A stretch of DNA of 22,968 nucleotides from Thermoplasmatales archaeon SW_10_69_26 (GTDB lineage Archaea; Thermoplasmatota; SW-10-69-26): the NCBI GenBank assembly GCA_003009755.1, contig PXUB01000019.1, forward strand, positions 1 through 22,968, in the 5' to 3' direction. A model generated the notes under the pieces. The model did no database searches. It saw nothing but the letters and a program-made list of their open reading frames with translations, and was not told the origin of the DNA. Both the position numbers and the translations under genes were made by a program. Shown here piece by piece: positions 21,488 through 22,968 of the stretch (the stretch's first letter is position 1; every line of letters begins with the position of its first letter).

Positions 21488-22968
21488 ACCACCGGGTTCG
21501 TGCCCGTGGGAGCCTCCGTCACCACCGAGGACCCCCCCGCGGACGCGACCGCCACCGAGGACCCCGTGCAGGCCCACCAAGACCTGGCCAGCACCCTGCA
21601 AGCTGTTGACGGCGAGCTGACCGACCAGGCGATGCTGGAGGCCGCCCACGCCGCGGCCGAGGACCAGCCCACGCCTGGCAGCGATCGCGCACCCAACGAC
21701 GACGCCGCGTTCCAAGCCGCGCGGTTGGCCCTCGAGCACCGGCAAAACCTCGCGGGCGACAAGCTCTCCGACGAGATCGCGCCCCTGCTCGACCAGCAAC
21801 AACGCAACCTCGACCTGGCCGAGACGCTCACCACCGAATCAGACCCGTCCGACGACGACCTAGACACCGCGATCGCAACCGCCCAACGCGCCAGCCAGTG
21901 GCAAGCCACAACGCTGGACCTCGCCACCGCCGACCCCGTCCCGTTGACCGGGTACACCACGCCCAGCCAGGCCCTGCTCGAGCTCGCTGACCGCCATGAT
22001 GCCACGCCGACAAGCCAACAGCTCGACGAGCTGCAAGGCCTGGACGAGCTCGCGGACCCGGTCCGCTCCGCCCTAGCGCGCACCGTCGACGCGTTCCTCG
22101 CGCTCGACAACGCCATCCAGCTCGCGTACGCGGACGCCGATCTCCGAGCCCTCGAGGAGTTGAGCAACGCTGACACGCGGCCAGGCGCAGAGTCCACGGC
22201 GATCCCCGGTAGCCTGGACGCCGACCCGGCCGAGCTCCTCACCCCCGCCGCGTCGGCCGACGTGCCCGCCGCGTCCCCGGCCGGGGAGCGCTTGGCCGAG
22301 GCCGGCGTGGACCTGGCCCCCGTGTTCGACATGCGCACCCAGTTCCTCGACGCCGTCCACGACCTGCGAAACGCCCTCGACGAGGTCGGCATCGCGACGG
22401 CCCAGGCCTGCGAGCCGGTGCAGGTGGGTCCCGCGTTCAGCATCGATCTAGCCGCCTGCGGCAACACCTACACCACCGACGTGGCCTTGCAACTGGATGC
22501 CGGCGGCAGCGATGTGTACCACAACAACGCCGGCGGCAGCAACCTCGCCAACGGCGCGTGCAGCCTCGAGGCGGGCGTGTACGCGTCGGCGGCCCTGGTG
22601 GACCTGGGCACCGGCGACGAGGCCTACGGCCACCCCGATGCCCCTCGGGCCTGCGGGGCCAACGGCGGCGGCTACCGCGGTGTGGGGTTGTTGCTCGACC
22701 AAGCCGGCAACGACACCTACACCGCCAACAGCCGCACCTTCACCGCCGACGGCTTCGGCACGAACGGCGGCGGCTACCTCGGCGTGGGGTTCCTGCACGA
22801 TGCCGCCGGCAACGACACCTACACCGCCACCGGCGATGGCACGAACGGCGGCGGCGACTCCGGTGGTGTGGGGCTCCTGCTCGACGAGGCGGGGCACGAC
22901 ACTTACACCGCCACCGGCGATGGCACGAACGGCGGCGGCGACTCCGGTGGTGTGGGGTTCCTGCTCGA
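21440..22968 (+). CDS. Secreted AGNDTY-repeat surface protein, partial (cut by window end)
   Basis: An open frame from ATG 21440 runs off the right edge (509 codons seen, no stop). MRTQSTLVVVLVAVITTTGF is a signal peptide almost identical to that of the beta-helix protein. Residues about 40-310 are helical, rich in Ala, Asp, Leu and Gln (ALLELADRHDA, FLALDNAIQLAYADADLRALEEL), perhaps a stalk or coiled coil. From about residue 345 a repeat domain begins: ALQLDAGGSDVY, then GVGLLLDQAGNDTYTA, GVGFLHDAAGNDTYTATGDGTNGGG and close copies of 27-28 residues. This (G)xGLLLDxAGxDxY pattern resembles beta-solenoid repeats in secreted bacterial proteins; the Asp/Asn-rich turns might bind calcium (inference). 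Several Cys flank the repeat start. A probable adhesin or S-layer-associated protein. Confidence 0.8.
   Translation, partial: MRTQSTLVVVLVAVITTTGFVPVGASVTTEDPPADATATEDPVQAHQDLASTLQAVDGELTDQAMLEAAHAAAEDQPTPGSDRAPNDDAAFQAARLALEHRQNLAGDKLSDEIAPLLDQQQRNLDLAETLTTESDPSDDDLDTAIATAQRASQWQATTLDLATADPVPLTGYTTPSQALLELADRHDATPTSQQLDELQGLDELADPVRSALARTVDAFLALDNAIQLAYADADLRALEELSNADTRPGAESTAIPGSLDADPAELLTPAASADVPAASPAGERLAEAGVDLAPVFDMRTQFLDAVHDLRNALDEVGIATAQACEPVQVGPAFSIDLAACGNTYTTDVALQLDAGGSDVYHNNAGGSNLANGACSLEAGVYASAALVDLGTGDEAYGHPDAPRACGANGGGYRGVGLLLDQAGNDTYTANSRTFTADGFGTNGGGYLGVGFLHDAAGNDTYTATGDGTNGGGDSGGVGLLLDEAGHDTYTATGDGTNGGGDSGGVGFLL
22763..22968 (+). repeat. 81/84-bp tandem coding repeats running off the window
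   Basis: Units starting AACGGCGGCGGC lie at 22763, 22844 and 22928 (periods 81 and 84 bp). The last two are almost identical over what is visible; a more diverged unit precedes them from about 22660. The array continues beyond the edge. Confidence 0.85.

Noticed and set aside
21397-22467. Minus-strand frames opposite the AGNDTY-repeat gene
   Set aside because: Ser/Ala/Arg-rich shadows; the plus strand has a continuous frame with signal peptide, promoter and repeats.

Overview
The window comes from a GC-rich (roughly 65%) archaeon. The archaeal markers are aIF2-beta, a PyrB/PyrI aspartate carbamoyltransferase pair, geranylgeranyl reductase and HMG-CoA reductase for ether lipids, TATA-type promoters about 26-28 nt upstream of many start codons (mostly leaderless mRNAs), and strongly acidic proteins. 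A class II (bacterial-type) HMG-CoA reductase together with a TRAM-extended aIF2-beta suggests a Thermoplasmatota-like or other halophile-like euryarchaeal lineage. That placement is inference; no rRNA is present to confirm it.

Layout. Bases 1-7.4 kb: a very acidic protein ending in a small conserved domain, a 91-aa protein, pyrB-pyrI, hmgA, a small secreted Cys protein, a 295-nt multi-stem inverted-repeat/RNA-like element (5412-5706), and an acyl-CoA dehydrogenase. Bases 7.1-13.7 kb: two small proteins, geranylgeranyl reductase, a small ribbon-helix-helix-like protein, a Roadblock/LC7 - membrane protein - methyltransferase operon, etfA/etfB (electron acceptor for the acyl-CoA dehydrogenase), a small zinc-ribbon protein and aIF2-beta. 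This is compact housekeeping DNA with many convergent pairs whose stop codons abut.

Bases 13.7-16.8 kb form a distinct cassette with visibly lower GC and different codon use. It holds a secreted DUF6345-like protein, a secreted companion that resembles the N-terminal half normally found fused to DUF6345, a lipoprotein, and a winged-helix regulator carrying two C-terminal membrane segments. I regard this as the best candidate for a little-described system. It is followed by a decayed membrane-protein gene (16789-17216) and about 780 bp of hairpin- and G-rich non-coding DNA.

Bases 18.0-23 kb: serB with two ACT domains, then a surface-protein locus. Two unrelated secreted repeat proteins (a NosD-like parallel beta-helix protein and an AGNDTY-repeat protein cut off by the window edge) sit behind near-duplicate about 170-bp blocks. 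Each block carries decayed coding sequence, a TATA box, a leader and the same signal-peptide start. All functional statements rest on motif recognition by eye; no database search was run.
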